DNA of 34,847 bases, from positions 1 to 34,847 of the forward strand of contig JALSLM010000108.1 in assembly GCA_026988295.1 (NCBI GenBank), read 5' to 3'. The notes below the pieces were generated by a model. That model saw only the letters and a program-made list of their open reading frames with translations. It made no database searches and was not told the DNA's origin. The position numbers were made by a program, and so were the translations under genes. The stretch comes from Thiotrichaceae bacterium (GTDB lineage: Bacteria > Pseudomonadota > Gammaproteobacteria > Thiotrichales > Thiotrichaceae). Positions within the stretch are counted from its first letter, which is position 1, and the number at the start of each line of letters is the position of its first letter. Shown here piece after piece: positions 8,639 to 17,525 of the stretch.

Positions 8639-8677
8639 CAGGGGGGTGAAATAAAAACTTCAGTTATTTCCCCCCCT
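8639..8677. terminator. Hairpin between convergent galU and the 8695 gene
   Basis: GGGGGG-T-GAAATAA (8641-8654) pairs with TTATTTC-CCCCCC (8664-8676), 13 bp with one bulge. It is 4 nt beyond the galU stop and 18 nt from the stop of the opposing gene. There is no strong T-tract on either side, so it may be a processing or pausing hairpin rather than a classical terminator. Confidence 0.5.
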
Positions 8678-8694
8678 TCCCGGCCTCTCCCTTA

Positions 8695-9123
8695 TCAGGA
8701 GGAGGAACTATTCATTTTACAAATCGGTGAATCATCGGGGTTTTCGACACTGCTCACAATGGTTTCTACGAACTCATTAAACTCATCCATCGTTATTACG
8801 TCCAACATACGATTCATAATACTAGGGTTTATTTGTGCAATGGTTTGTTTACCATTGGCAAGTTGGATGTAGATTCCTGCGGCATTGGTTTCTTCTTCGA
8901 TATCTTGCAATGTGTCTTCAAGTAGTTTCTGATCTTCCGCACCTAATGATTCATGATAATCATCTAATTCATCCCAAAGTTTATCTTCAATGTCTTCAGG
9001 TGTTCTAACAACAATGCTATCAAGCATAGGGTCGCGATGAAGCTCCCATGTTAGATTCTTTGATTTTAAAAAATCAATAAATTTATCTGCAATTATTTGA
9101 TTAAAAAATAAATATTCAAGCAT
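8695..9123 (-). CDS. Unknown acidic protein
   Basis: Not recognised. From ATG 9123 the product has 142 residues and is strongly acidic. It has a Glu/Asp-rich middle (EDIEDKLWDELDDYHESLG and LLEDTLQDIEEE), no membrane segment, and a serine-rich tail. The frame extends to a TTG at 9159, but the AAGGAG there would lie inside that extension and about 26 nt from the ATG, so the exact start is open. It is convergent with galU and lies just downstream of the dehydrogenase at 9186 on the same strand, possibly co-transcribed. Codon use looks like its neighbours. Probably a real conserved cytoplasmic protein. Confidence 0.7.
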   Translation of the reverse strand: MLEYLFFNQIIADKFIDFLKSKNLTWELHRDPMLDSIVVRTPEDIEDKLWDELDDYHESLGAEDQKLLEDTLQDIEEETNAAGIYIQLANGKQTIAQINPSIMNRMLDVITMDEFNEFVETIVSSVENPDDSPICKMNSSSS

Positions 9124-9185
9124 GTGTTTATCTATTCTTAGAAGGCACTCCTTTCTCAAGGAAAACCTGCTAGAACAATCTCCTC

Positions 9186-10031
9186 CTAGTCGTTTAATTC
9201 TTGTCCTGCTACTTTTAGTATAAATTTATCCATTAATATTGTGGGAAGCAGACGTTTTAAGGTTCCCATTACATAGGTGGGAATGGTGACATAATAACGT
9301 GGTTTAGGCTTATTACTTTCAAATGCATGAATGACTTTTTTAAGCACGGCTTCAGGGGAGAGCGTATAGGGGTCTACATCACCTTCTTTTGCTAAACGCT
9401 TTAGTGTTTTATTGTAGCGATCTCGATGGACACTTTCTTGCATATTGACATTATCTTTAAGTGCCTGCAATGCATTAGGACGAAAGCGACTTTTAATCGG
9501 ACCAGGTTCGATAAGTGATACTTTTACATTGGTATCTGATAATTCTAAACGCAAGGTATCTGCAAAGCCTTCAATGGCGTATTTGCTGGCATTATAAGCA
9601 CCACGAAAGGGTAGAGAAACTAAGCCGAGTACGGAACTGTTAAATACTATGCGCCCACGATTATTATGACGCATTAAAACAATCAGACGGTTATTTAACT
9701 CCATCCAGCCAAAGACATTTGTGGCAAATTGCTTTTCCATTGTTTCACGCGTCAAGTCTTCAACGGCTCCTGGCTGCCCATAAGCTCCATTGTGAAAAAC
9801 ACCATATAGATTTGTACCGACCAATAACATTAACTCATTGGCTAGATCTTGCACACTTTCTGAGCTTGTATAATCAAGTTTTAAGCATTTAAAGCCTTCT
9901 GCTATGAGCTTTTTTACGTCTTCATCCTTACGTGCGGTTGCATAAACATTATAGCCACGCTCTTTTAAACCCTTGGCAACGTGATAACCTATACCGCTTG
10001 AGCAGCCTGTTATTAATACTGTTTCTTTCAT
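9186..10031 (-). CDS. Short-chain dehydrogenase, YbbO-like
   Basis: NAD(P)-dependent oxidoreductase of the classical SDR type. It is closest by eye to E. coli YbbO, an NADP-dependent aldehyde reductase. In 281 residues it shows the cofactor loop TGCSSGIG (8-15), HNGAYG (80-85) in place of NNAG, Asn105, the catalytic Ser in FNSSVLG (~132), and YNASK (Tyr146, Lys150). SLIEPGPIKSRF follows, and a C-terminal segment RYYVTIPTYVMGTLKRLLPT is shared with YbbO. A poly-A/poly-G ATGGG element lies about 45 nt upstream in the same direction. The substrate is unknown; an aldehyde or steroid-like carbonyl is likely from family membership. Confidence 0.88.
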   Translation of the reverse strand: MKETVLITGCSSGIGYHVAKGLKERGYNVYATARKDEDVKKLIAEGFKCLKLDYTSSESVQDLANELMLLVGTNLYGVFHNGAYGQPGAVEDLTRETMEKQFATNVFGWMELNNRLIVLMRHNNRGRIVFNSSVLGLVSLPFRGAYNASKYAIEGFADTLRLELSDTNVKVSLIEPGPIKSRFRPNALQALKDNVNMQESVHRDRYNKTLKRLAKEGDVDPYTLSPEAVLKKVIHAFESNKPKPRYYVTIPTYVMGTLKRLLPTILMDKFILKVAGQELND

Positions 10032-10072
10032 TACTTCATCCTAGTTGTAATGCTAATGGTCAAGTTCTCTTA

Positions 10073-10100
10073 TAACCCATCCCCCCCTTTTTTTACATAT
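10073..10100 (-). repeat. Poly-A/poly-G ATGGGTA element copy
   Basis: The reverse strand reads A8, G7, ATGGGTTA, pointing toward the dehydrogenase gene. It belongs to the ten-copy family discussed in the findings. Confidence 0.85.
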
Positions 10101-10216
10101 TTTTTCTTCAATAAATAAAGCAAACTTGTTGGTATAGCTATTTTGCTACTCGTTTAGTACTAATAATTCCGTTAAAATGGTATAGACATCTTCCTAACCC
10201 ATAGCATAATTCAATA

Positions 10217-10897
10217 ATGAACCGTGATATTAAACTAGACGATAGCTGGCTTGAACAAATTGGCAATGAATTTGATCAGCCTTATATGCAGTCTTTAAAA
10301 CAGTTCTTGCTGGAGCAAAAACAACAGAACAAAACAATCTTGCCGCCTGCATCACTTTGGTTTAATGCGCTTAACAGTATGCCTTTTGATAAACTCAAAG
10401 TGGTTATTCTAGGGCAAGACCCCTACCCTACACAAGGACATGCTCATGGGCTCTGCTTTTCAGTGATGCCTGATGTTAAACCCCTGCCCAAATCTCTGCT
10501 AAATATTAATAAAGAATTAATGGATGATCTAGGTATTGATAATAGCCACAGCGGTTATCTACAAAGCTGGGCTGATCAGGGAGTTCTTTTACTCAATGCT
10601 GTTCTGACCGTTGAGCGAGGCAATGCCAATTCACATCAAGGTAAAGGCTGGGAGATTTTTACAGATGCCATTATTCAAGCAATTAACCAGCAAAAAGAAC
10701 AAATTGTCTTTATCCTTTGGGGGGCTTATGCACAAAAAAAAGGTGTACATATTGATACTTCAAAACACCACATAATCAAATCAGCACACCCTTCACCACT
10801 TTCGGCTTATCGTGGCTTCTTTGGTAGCAAGCCATTTTCAAAAACAAACCAGTATCTGCAAGCGGCAGGGCTAGAGCCTATTAACTGGCAACTTTAA
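10217..10897 (+). CDS. ung: Uracil-DNA glycosylase
   Basis: Removes uracil from DNA to start base-excision repair (family 1 UDG). The 226-residue protein has the water-activating motif GQDPYP (Asp68), the uracil-binding block GHAHGLCFSV, LLLNAVLTVE, and the DNA-intercalating loop HPSPLSAYRGFFG (His191). All key residues are intact. The ATG has no good Shine-Dalgarno. The stop TAA overlaps an ATG of the next frame, but the more likely start of the following thioredoxin gene is 45 nt further on, so the two may still be co-transcribed. Confidence 0.97.
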   Translation: MNRDIKLDDSWLEQIGNEFDQPYMQSLKQFLLEQKQQNKTILPPASLWFNALNSMPFDKLKVVILGQDPYPTQGHAHGLCFSVMPDVKPLPKSLLNINKELMDDLGIDNSHSGYLQSWADQGVLLLNAVLTVERGNANSHQGKGWEIFTDAIIQAINQQKEQIVFILWGAYAQKKGVHIDTSKHHIIKSAHPSPLSAYRGFFGSKPFSKTNQYLQAAGLEPINWQL

Positions 10898-10941
10898 TGG
10901 GTATTACAGTAGCAATAACAAACTTAAATAATGAGAGAAAT

Positions 10942-11478
10942 ATGAAAGCTTTTTACACCTTTATTATTTTTATAACTTTATCAAGCATTACTTCAGCTGA
11001 GGAAATCCTCACATCTTTACCCAATAAACCTGAAGCACCTGAATTTTTGCTAAGAGATATGAATGAGAAAATAAAAGAACTTGATGATTACAGAGGAAAA
11101 CCAATTATTATTAACTTCTGGGCAACATGGTGTCCACCCTGTCGCGAGGAACTACCCTCCATGAATCGTGCTTGGGGAAAAATCAAAGATGAAGGTATTC
11201 AAATGCTTGCCATTAATATCGGTGAAGATGAGGAAGCAATTTCTTCTTTCACCAAAAATTACCCTATTGATTTCACAATCTTACTCGATGAAAGCAGCGA
11301 AGAAATAAGTAACTGGTCAATTCGTGGTTTACCCACAACTTTTGTCCTTGACCCACAAGGTCACGTTATTTACCGAGCAGTAGGTGGACGTGAATGGGAT
11401 AATAAAAAAATCCTAGATATGGTTCGAGCTTTAAAAACTAAAACTATGCCTGTAAATTCACGGCAGAAAGGAAAATAG
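10942..11478 (+). CDS. TlpA/ResA-like periplasmic thioredoxin
   Basis: Thiol-disulfide oxidoreductase of the TlpA/ResA/CcmG class, acting in the periplasm as a membrane-attached or secreted reductant. From ATG 10942 the 178-residue product begins with a signal-type segment MKAFYTFIIFITLSSITSA. It then shows FWATWCPPCREELP with the redox pair Cys64 and Cys67, and GLPTTFVLDPQG with the cis-proline. The start at 10942 is preferred over ATG 10897, which overlaps the ung stop, because it places the signal sequence at the N-terminus and has GAGAG upstream. Specific partners (cytochrome c maturation or general thiol repair) cannot be told. Confidence 0.88.
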   Translation: MKAFYTFIIFITLSSITSAEEILTSLPNKPEAPEFLLRDMNEKIKELDDYRGKPIIINFWATWCPPCREELPSMNRAWGKIKDEGIQMLAINIGEDEEAISSFTKNYPIDFTILLDESSEEISNWSIRGLPTTFVLDPQGHVIYRAVGGREWDNKKILDMVRALKTKTMPVNSRQKGK

Positions 11479-11548
11479 GTTTGTATGTCATTAATAATCA
11501 ATATAGTACATCGTTTATATTTTGGTTATTAAAGTCCAAAACTTGACT

Positions 11549-11620
11549 TTAAGGAAAACCTGATTAAGCCGATTGGAATTTGGCACTAAAAATAATTGGA
11601 CTTGATCAGGGTTTCCATAA
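11549..11620. mobile_element. Internally deleted TTAA-family MITE
   Basis: TTAA, then GGAAAACCTGATTAAG at the left and AATTGGACTTGATCAGGGTTTCC at the right, with only about 25 bp between the ends. Compare the full-length copies at 6409-6886. It lies in the 373-bp stretch between the thioredoxin and the barrel gene. Confidence 0.75.
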
Positions 11621-11676
11621 GTGCATAGTTTAGTTACTTCAAAAAAAAATTATCATGATTCAGTATAAGGTTAATA

Positions 11677-11850
11677 TTATAAATATGGATCACCTTTTTC
11701 TAAAATGTATTTATGTCTTTCTCTTACATTGAGATTTTCTAAAGCAAAACGTTTTTGCTTTTCTGATGTATCTGCAAATCCACGAGATATTGATTCTTGA
11801 TGAAAGGCTGCACAATATCAGGTTTTACATATAGACTTTTAAATAACAAA
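11677..11850 (-). pseudogene. Remnant of an unrecognised gene (C-terminal end)
   Basis: The reverse strand has a 46-codon open stretch (11817 to 11680, stop TAA 11677-11679) coding FHQESISRGFADTSEKQKRF and ending EKGDPYL. Its composition and codon use look like real protein, but it has no start codon. The stop before it can be bypassed by one frameshift into LLFKSLYVKPDIVQ. This fits the 3' end of a decayed gene cut by the miniature element at 11549 or by the neighbouring barrel gene. The family is not known. Confidence 0.4.
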
Positions 11851-11851
11851 T

Positions 11852-13384
11852 TTAAAAATCATACTCAAACTGTAAAGTTGCTGTTATGTCGTTATCTAAA
11901 CTACCATATTGGCTTTTTTTATCACCTTTAAATTTAGCTAGTCTCAAAGCTAAGGATGATTTGGGATTTAATTCATAGGCGACTTCGGCTTGGGCTAAAT
12001 AACTATGATCATTGATATCTGCCATTAACAAACCTGTTAGATCGAGGTTATCAATTCCAATATCATTCATCTTTGAGCGTAGAAATAAGCTATGCTGTCC
12101 AAGAGGTTCACCGCGAGATTGAGCTAATCCCCGTATGGAAAGAAGTTGTCCTGTTGCTACATATTCCTTATTTGTACTTGCTAACTCTGCCGTATTAAAA
12201 AACTGCCTAGCGGTAGTTTTTGATAGACCTGCTTGATTGTAGTGATATTCAAGGCTGGTGGTAATATTTGAATTTGAGGTGAAGGATGCTCCTACTGCAA
12301 ATTGTTGTTGATATTTTTCTCCTTTATCTTTTGTAAATGTGCTTGCGACAAGTGGATGTAGCTGTCCTGATCTTCTGTATTTGTATAAAGCTTCATCAAT
12401 TAAACGACGGCGTTTACCAATATTCCATTCCATATAGCCTATCCAGTGATCATTAAATGATTTGCTGATATTCAAGCCAAAGTTGTGTTTCTCTGATTCA
12501 GAGTAATAAATCAGTTCAGGGTTTAAATCATCGCTGATTTTCTGGTTGAGTTTTAACATGACTCTTGAACGATCATTGCTCTTGTGCAGATTAAGCCCCA
12601 AAATATCTTTATCTGTTGTCCAATGATTTTGTTTATGACTCATCTTTGGTGATACTACGAGTGTTAATGAGCCATTATTCCAAAGCTTTTGACCTCGTAA
12701 AACTAAAGCACCTAGTCGCGCATCACGTAGCTGGCTAATATCTTCAGTGTTGCGGTCAAGCACAGCGCCTACTTTAAAATAATCTGTGGGATTAAACCCA
12801 GTGGCTACACCACTTTTAATATTTATTCGTCCAATATCAATAAAGCTTGTGTCGGATTGTTGCCAACTTAGATAAGCTTCTTTGATATCCAAACGCAAAT
12901 CATCACTGGCTTTAAATTGGTCATTTTTGCGTGAGTAGGCATTGAATAATAAATCAGTTTTTACACTAAGATTTGGTCTGAGTGATGTATCGCCACGCAC
13001 ACCTAAGCGCATTAGATTGCTCCAGCCTGATTTGGTTTTATTCGCAATATTAAAAAAAGAATCAGATAGTTTTTTCTTGTCTGAATATTGAAATGTATTA
13101 TCAAAGCTAAATTTATAGTTTTGATCGGCTTCATCGGTTGATTTTATTGCTTTATTTGCCTCCTTATTTGTACCTTTGTTTGTATGTTTGCTTGCACCTT
13201 TATTAACGCTAGTTACTGCTGGTTCTTCAGTAAGGGATGATAAAAAACGAAGATCTGCATCCTCGTTCATATTTTTCTTTATTACCACACCGTCATTTTC
13301 TGCTTCAGCGGCATTGGCTTTATTTGCATAGCCAAACCACAGGAAAAGCATGAGACTAAACGAAATAATTGTCGAAATTCTCAT
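11852..13384 (-). CDS. Outer-membrane beta-barrel protein of the ABC/LolA-like operon
   Basis: Not assignable to a named family by eye. The 510-residue product has a signal peptide (hydrophobic 5-20, likely cut near ANA-AEAE). A low-complexity Lys/Asn/Thr linker follows (residues ~55-85), then about 400 residues of alternating aromatic/polar strands. It ends in FEYDF, the terminal aromatic signature used for outer-membrane insertion. It is the last gene of a minus-strand operon after an ABC ATPase, a permease and a LolA-like protein; its start is 2 bp from the stop of the LolA-like gene. The context suggests it is the outer-membrane end of that transport route. Function inferred only. Confidence 0.78.
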   Translation of the reverse strand: MRISTIISFSLMLFLWFGYANKANAAEAENDGVVIKKNMNEDADLRFLSSLTEEPAVTSVNKGASKHTNKGTNKEANKAIKSTDEADQNYKFSFDNTFQYSDKKKLSDSFFNIANKTKSGWSNLMRLGVRGDTSLRPNLSVKTDLLFNAYSRKNDQFKASDDLRLDIKEAYLSWQQSDTSFIDIGRINIKSGVATGFNPTDYFKVGAVLDRNTEDISQLRDARLGALVLRGQKLWNNGSLTLVVSPKMSHKQNHWTTDKDILGLNLHKSNDRSRVMLKLNQKISDDLNPELIYYSESEKHNFGLNISKSFNDHWIGYMEWNIGKRRRLIDEALYKYRRSGQLHPLVASTFTKDKGEKYQQQFAVGASFTSNSNITTSLEYHYNQAGLSKTTARQFFNTAELASTNKEYVATGQLLSIRGLAQSRGEPLGQHSLFLRSKMNDIGIDNLDLTGLLMADINDHSYLAQAEVAYELNPKSSLALRLAKFKGDKKSQYGSLDNDITATLQFEYDF

Positions 13385-13386
13385 CT

Positions 13387-14196
13387 TTATTTCCCCTTAA
13401 AGCGTGGCAAATAACTACGTTGAAACCATGCTTCAGGAATCTTAATGGCGCGGTAGTTGCTTAATTGCATTCTGGTCACTTTATTGGTATCCATGCCATC
13501 AATAATAAGAACCTCTGTTGGACGCATCCCCCCTAAATACTGTCGATAGCCGCGATAATAGACAATTTTTATCAAACGTTTTGAAATTGAATAGAATTTC
13601 GCTTTCACTGGTTGATAGTTTTGTTTATCCACCCAAAAATCTGCCGCAGCGTAAGTAACGCTTCTATTCTTTGCTTTCATTTTTAAATGATAAGTTTGGC
13701 GAGGTTTTTTATTAGCATCTTTAATAGTCTCCTGACCTTGCAAACTCACTTGATAATCTAATGCAAAATTTGCTGTCATCACATCACCATTAGAGGATTG
13801 ACCGAGTAGCCGTTGTTGAGGTGAAAGACGAATGCTGTTTTTTGCCGCAGGATCATAAAACCAGATTTCATTGCCATTTCTTAGCATCAGTTTGTCACGA
13901 TCTTTTGCAGGCTGAACAAATCTTACTAAGGTACGAAATTGTCCATTATTTGGATGAGCTTTGGAATGTACTTTAACCACCAATTTATCAACTTGTTTCG
14001 CTTTGTTAAATTCAGTCATTGTTACCAATGTAGAGAATGGTGTATTTGGATTTCTAACTTTGTCAGATTGCTTTAGAATTTCTAGCGCACTTAGCGCAGA
14101 AACTGTATTCATCAGCAATACTTGAAACATTACAAGTAATAAAAATAAGATTTTGTATGTGCTTTTTGTACTTTTTACTTTCTGCATAGTTTTCAT
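13387..14196 (-). CDS. LolA-like outer-membrane lipoprotein-sorting protein
   Basis: Predicted periplasmic lipid- or lipoprotein-binding protein with the open half-barrel LolA-like fold (the group annotated 'outer membrane lipoprotein-sorting protein'). Its 269 residues start with a long signal segment (hydrophobic ~14-34). Family-type features follow: RFVQPAKDRDKLMLRNGNEIWFYDP, split around residues 90-115, RLLGQSSNGDVM, DFWVDKQNYQPVKAKFYS and the C-terminal LSNYR. AGGAG lies 7 nt before ATG 14196. It sits between the permease (upstream, across a miniature element) and the barrel gene (2 bp downstream), as a carrier between the two membranes would. The cargo is unknown. Confidence 0.82.
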   Translation of the reverse strand: MKTMQKVKSTKSTYKILFLLLVMFQVLLMNTVSALSALEILKQSDKVRNPNTPFSTLVTMTEFNKAKQVDKLVVKVHSKAHPNNGQFRTLVRFVQPAKDRDKLMLRNGNEIWFYDPAAKNSIRLSPQQRLLGQSSNGDVMTANFALDYQVSLQGQETIKDANKKPRQTYHLKMKAKNRSVTYAAADFWVDKQNYQPVKAKFYSISKRLIKIVYYRGYRQYLGGMRPTEVLIIDGMDTNKVTRMQLSNYRAIKIPEAWFQRSYLPRFKGK

Positions 14197-14224
14197 AATT
14201 AACTCCTGTTTGGGGATTCAGGTT

Positions 14225-14251
14225 ATACCCATCCCCCCCTTTTTTTCACTA
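14225..14251 (-). repeat. Poly-A/poly-G ATGGGTA element copy
   Basis: The reverse strand reads A7, G7, ATGGGTATA about 30 nt before the LolA-like start codon, pointing toward that gene. Confidence 0.85.
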
Positions 14252-14285
14252 TTTTTAAATGAGAGATTGTTTTTTTATTGCAATG

Positions 14286-14484
14286 CTAGGAGGCTGTCCG
14301 AGAACTAAGAATTGACTGCAAACCCCATAAACATCATAATCTGAGCTTATCAAATTCGTTAAATAGAGCGACTATTCGCCTCTTTTGATAAGCCCACCTT
14401 ATAATATTTCTGGCATTTTCGTTTCAATCCTAGTTCTCGGACAACCTCCTAGGAGGCTATCCGAGAACTCGGACAGCCTCCTAG
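14286..14484. mobile_element. CTAG-flanked MITE (copy 2) plus ends-only copy
   Basis: A full unit (14288-14450, 163 bp) has ends AGGAGGCTGTCCGAGAA and TTCTCGGACAACCTCCT with CTAG at 14286-14289 and 14449-14452. Its interior contains a hairpin CTTATCAAA / TTTTGATAAG. Immediately next is a 36-bp unit (14449-14484) consisting only of the two terminal repeats between CTAG sites; its last CTAG holds the TAG stop of the permease gene. The element separates permease and LolA-like genes inside one operon by 284 bp. Confidence 0.8.
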
Positions 14485-15890
14485 CCATGCCTGATTGCAT
14501 CGACAATATTCATCCTAGCAGCAAGACGTGCTGGAATCAGTGATGAAATACTCGCAACAAATACCATTAGTAACCATGTTCCAATCAGTAGAAATGGGTT
14601 TGCATATAGAAGAATTCGTAATGAGGTACTACTGGCATTACTAGGAGGTGTCCACTCCAAGCCAGCTCTATTGAAAGAGAAGGCAACAACAATGCTGGTA
14701 ATAATGCCAAGTGTGGCACCTGTAACGCCAATGACAGCACCTTCTGTAAAAAACTGTTTAAGAATGCCACTGCGTCGAACGCCCATTGCTCTAAGTGAAC
14801 CGATCTCTGTAATACGCTCCATCACACTCATGGTTAAGGTATTGATAGTGGTAAAAAGAACAACGAGGCTGATGACAACAACCATAAAGAGAAATAACAT
14901 CGAAAACATATTAATCACTTTAAAAAACTGTGGATTAAACTCAGTAAAGTTTTTAACCTCGAACTTCTGCCCTTTTAGATCTACCTTATTCAAAAGTGCT
15001 TGAATCGTATTTTGAATATCTTTCATCTTATCGGTATTTTTAAGCTGTAGCACAATGGCACTAGCACGAGATTTATCGGCATAAACAAGATTCTGTGCAT
15101 GATTAAAGTGCATACTAATAAAGCCATCATCGAGAAACTTATTCCCTTGTTGCTGGGCTTCTATCACTGTGAGAGATAAAGCATTGGGTGCGCCACTGCC
15201 TGTAGATGCCAGTAGATCTATTTGGACTCCTTTTTGTGGGCTTTTCTGTTGTGAATCTTGTGTGGCAACTTTTTCAGATTCAACCATATCTTGAAAAGAT
15301 AAAATATCATTATCTACAGGTGAGTTGTTAGTAGATAAGGCTTGATCTTTGCAACCTGCTACTTTTAATGGTTTACACAAATTTAGCATTTTAGCCATAC
15401 CAAACCCAACCACCCCTTGATCAGTTTTATGATCAGTCAGTGCTATTTTTTGTGGTTTTAAATTAAGCTGATAATAATCCCAATTTTGCATTTTATTATA
15501 ATGTGAAGGAATAATACCGTTGCCAATAAAAGTTTTAGAAGTATCAGCTGCATAGTTACCTGCTATTCCACTTAAACGAACAACAGGCGTAATGACTTCT
15601 ATTTCTTGCTTAATAGTCTTGTTGTTTTCTATAAGTTTTATAACATCCTTATAATCATCAATAAAATATTCTGTCGGACGGCTTGAGCCATACTCAAGAT
15701 AACCTATAGGATAAATATGAAGATGCCCCTGAGCTCGCACAATTCCTGTCTGCAAGCCATAATAAATACTGGAAATAAAACCACCAAAAAGTAGCAAGGC
15801 AAGTACCCCGATAATCATGGCGAATATTGTCATTAAAGAGCGACGACCATTGCGAAAAAGATTTCTAATCGCAAGTTGTAAATTACTCAT
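14481..15890 (-). CDS. FtsX/MacB-type ABC transporter permease
   Basis: Inner-membrane permease of the LolCE/MacB superfamily. The 469-residue protein has the usual layout: one N-terminal membrane helix (~16-40) and a large periplasmic domain (~41-325). Three helices follow (~330-356, ~383-410, ~430-455), with the FtsX coupling motif MERITEIGSLRAMGVRRSGI between the second and third helices. It closes with LIPARLAARMNIVDAIRHG. Its start overlaps the ATPase gene by 8 nt, so the two form one transporter. Type VII ABC systems work by moving substrates from the inner membrane or periplasm without crossing the bilayer. The stop TAG lies within a repeat CTAG, yet the C-terminus looks complete. Confidence 0.9.
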   Translation of the reverse strand: MSNLQLAIRNLFRNGRRSLMTIFAMIIGVLALLLFGGFISSIYYGLQTGIVRAQGHLHIYPIGYLEYGSSRPTEYFIDDYKDVIKLIENNKTIKQEIEVITPVVRLSGIAGNYAADTSKTFIGNGIIPSHYNKMQNWDYYQLNLKPQKIALTDHKTDQGVVGFGMAKMLNLCKPLKVAGCKDQALSTNNSPVDNDILSFQDMVESEKVATQDSQQKSPQKGVQIDLLASTGSGAPNALSLTVIEAQQQGNKFLDDGFISMHFNHAQNLVYADKSRASAIVLQLKNTDKMKDIQNTIQALLNKVDLKGQKFEVKNFTEFNPQFFKVINMFSMLFLFMVVVISLVVLFTTINTLTMSVMERITEIGSLRAMGVRRSGILKQFFTEGAVIGVTGATLGIITSIVVAFSFNRAGLEWTPPSNASSTSLRILLYANPFLLIGTWLLMVFVASISSLIPARLAARMNIVDAIRHG

Positions 15891-16653
15891 GATTCACTCC
15901 TACATTCGTATTGTTCAACGTTGCTATTTTTTCAATACGACCATCCTTGATTTCAATCACCTCACTGGCATAACGCATCACTTCAGAATCATGTGTTGAA
16001 AAAATAAAACTGGTTTTATAACGTGACTGCATCTCTAACATAAGCTTGATGATTTCCGCACCAGTTTTAGAATCAAGATTAGCCGTTGGCTCATCAGCCA
16101 AAACAAGTTCAGGACGTTTAGCGAGAGCTCTAGCTATTGCAACACGTTGTTGCTCCCCACCACTTAAATGTGCGGGTCGATGATGCTGACGTTTTTCCAA
16201 GCCAACCGCAGATAAAATATCTGCCACACGTTCGCGGCGCTCCTTACGCGGAATATTCTGTAAAATAAGCGGATACTCAACATTCTCAAAAGCAGAAAGT
16301 ACTGCCATTAAGTTAAAATTTTGAAAAATATACCCGATATGATGATTACGAAAATCAGCAAGTTGATTATCACTAAGAGAAGCAATATCTTTGCCTAATA
16401 ACCTAAACTGACCACTCGTAGGAACATCAATACAACCCAACAAATTAAGCAGAGTAGTTTTACCACTGCCAGAAGACCCTACAATAAAACTAAACTGCTG
16501 AGGTTTTAGCTGAAGATCAATTCCACGTAATGCCTTAACCTCGACATCACCTAATTGATAGGTTTTAGTAATATTTTCAAGCTTGGCAAGTATTTTAGTC
16601 TTGCCTGTATTGGTTGTTATTTCCTTAGTTATTTTTTTGCGGTCTGCTATCAT
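15883..16653 (-). CDS. LolD/MacB-like ABC transporter ATP-binding protein
   Basis: ATPase subunit that powers the permease encoded next. The 256 residues show Walker [12 protein letters not shown], the Q-loop IFQNFNL, the signature [15 protein letters not shown], Walker [13 protein letters not shown] and the switch His in STHD. The block [16 protein letters not shown] is typical of the LolD/MacB/FtsE group. AGGAG is 9 nt before ATG 16653. It is first in a four-gene minus-strand operon and diverges from the two-component system, whose start is about 140 bp away. The shared intergenic region holds a candidate operator. Confidence 0.94.
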   Translation of the reverse strand: MIADRKKITKEITTNTGKTKILAKLENITKTYQLGDVEVKALRGIDLQLKPQQFSFIVGSSGSGKTTLLNLLGCIDVPTSGQFRLLGKDIASLSDNQLADFRNHHIGYIFQNFNLMAVLSAFENVEYPLILQNIPRKERRERVADILSAVGLEKRQHHRPAHLSGGEQQRVAIARALAKRPELVLADEPTANLDSKTGAEIIKLMLEMQSRYKTSFIFSTHDSEVMRYASEVIEIKDGRIEKIATLNNTNVGVNHE

Positions 16654-16703
16654 CTTCTGATTCTCCTGTTCTGATAGACAGTTTATTCTTTAAGCAAATT
16701 CAC

Positions 16704-16734
16704 TTATCAACAACCCTGTGATTAATTGTGATAA
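16704..16734. promoter_or_regulatory. Candidate operator in the divergent intergenic region
   Basis: ACTTATCA-type and TGATAAAT arms (cores TTATCA 16704-16709 and TGATAA 16729-16734) form a dyad with a 19-nt spacer between the ABC operon and the response regulator gene. It is a plausible binding site for the OmpR-type regulator, but OmpR proteins more often bind direct repeats. Confidence 0.3.
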
Positions 16735-16796
16735 ATTTGTAACAAAGTATGGCATTGCCTTTCAGCTTGGCTTGTGATTCTGTATTCTATTCTCTT

Positions 16797-17525
16797 ATGA
16801 ATGAAAATATGAATAGCAATCAAATACTATTGATAGATGACGATGAGGAATTGTGCGAAGCCGTTAGCACCTATCTTGGTCGTCATGGTTATCAAGTTAA
16901 AACAGCTCTTGCACCTTCGATTGCTTATAAACTGATACTTAAAAACCAGCCTGATTTAATTTTGCTGGATGTCATGCTTCCTGAGCAGGATGGTTTTGAG
17001 GTTTGTAAAAAGCTGGTTGCTGAAACCAATATTTTTGGCATTATCCCAATTATAATACTGACAGCACGTGGTGATGTATTTGATCGTATTGTAGGTTTAG
17101 AAATGGGTGCCAGTGATTACTTGCCAAAACCTTTTGAGCCACGTGAATTATTGGCTCGAATTCGTAGCACATTGCGTCAGACTACTTTGGCAACTAAAAA
17201 TCAACATAAACAACTAAAAAAAACTCCGCCTAGCAAAGGGTTGTATCTTCATCAGCAAACACAACAAGTATGGCTAGATGGTGGCTTGCTTGAATTAACC
17301 GCCATGGAATATGCGTTGCTGGCACTTTTTTACAAACAGCCAAATAGCATTATAAGTCGTGATCAAATTATGGATCATTTACGTGGAACGGATGCCTGCA
17401 TATATTCTCGTGCCATTGATGCACTGGTAAAACGTTTACGCAAAAAATTAGGCGATGAGAGACAAAATCCACGTTTTATTAAAACAGTATGGGGTCGCGG
17501 TTATGAGTTTATAGGTCATGTATAA
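16797..17525 (+). CDS. OmpR-family response regulator
   Basis: Two-component DNA-binding regulator. From ATG 16797 the product is 242 residues, with a receiver domain (LLIDDDEEL acidic cluster, phosphoacceptor Asp58 in LILLDVMLP, Thr in ILTARG, Lys in YLPKPFEPREL). A C-terminal winged helix (GGLLELTAMEYALLALF ... VKRLRKKLGD ... VWGRGYEFIG) follows. The frame is open to ATG 16749, but that adds 16 residues not typical for the family; ATG 16809 is also possible. It overlaps the sensor kinase gene by 8 nt. The position opposite an ABC/LolA-like/barrel operon suggests that operon is its target. Confidence 0.93.
   Translation: MNENMNSNQILLIDDDEELCEAVSTYLGRHGYQVKTALAPSIAYKLILKNQPDLILLDVMLPEQDGFEVCKKLVAETNIFGIIPIIILTARGDVFDRIVGLEMGASDYLPKPFEPRELLARIRSTLRQTTLATKNQHKQLKKTPPSKGLYLHQQTQQVWLDGGLLELTAMEYALLALFYKQPNSIISRDQIMDHLRGTDACIYSRAIDALVKRLRKKLGDERQNPRFIKTVWGRGYEFIGHV

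Noticed and set aside
14671-15003. Plus-strand 110-codon frame inside the permease gene
   Set aside because: It is antisense to a clearly conserved FtsX domain and has no ribosome site or homology visible.
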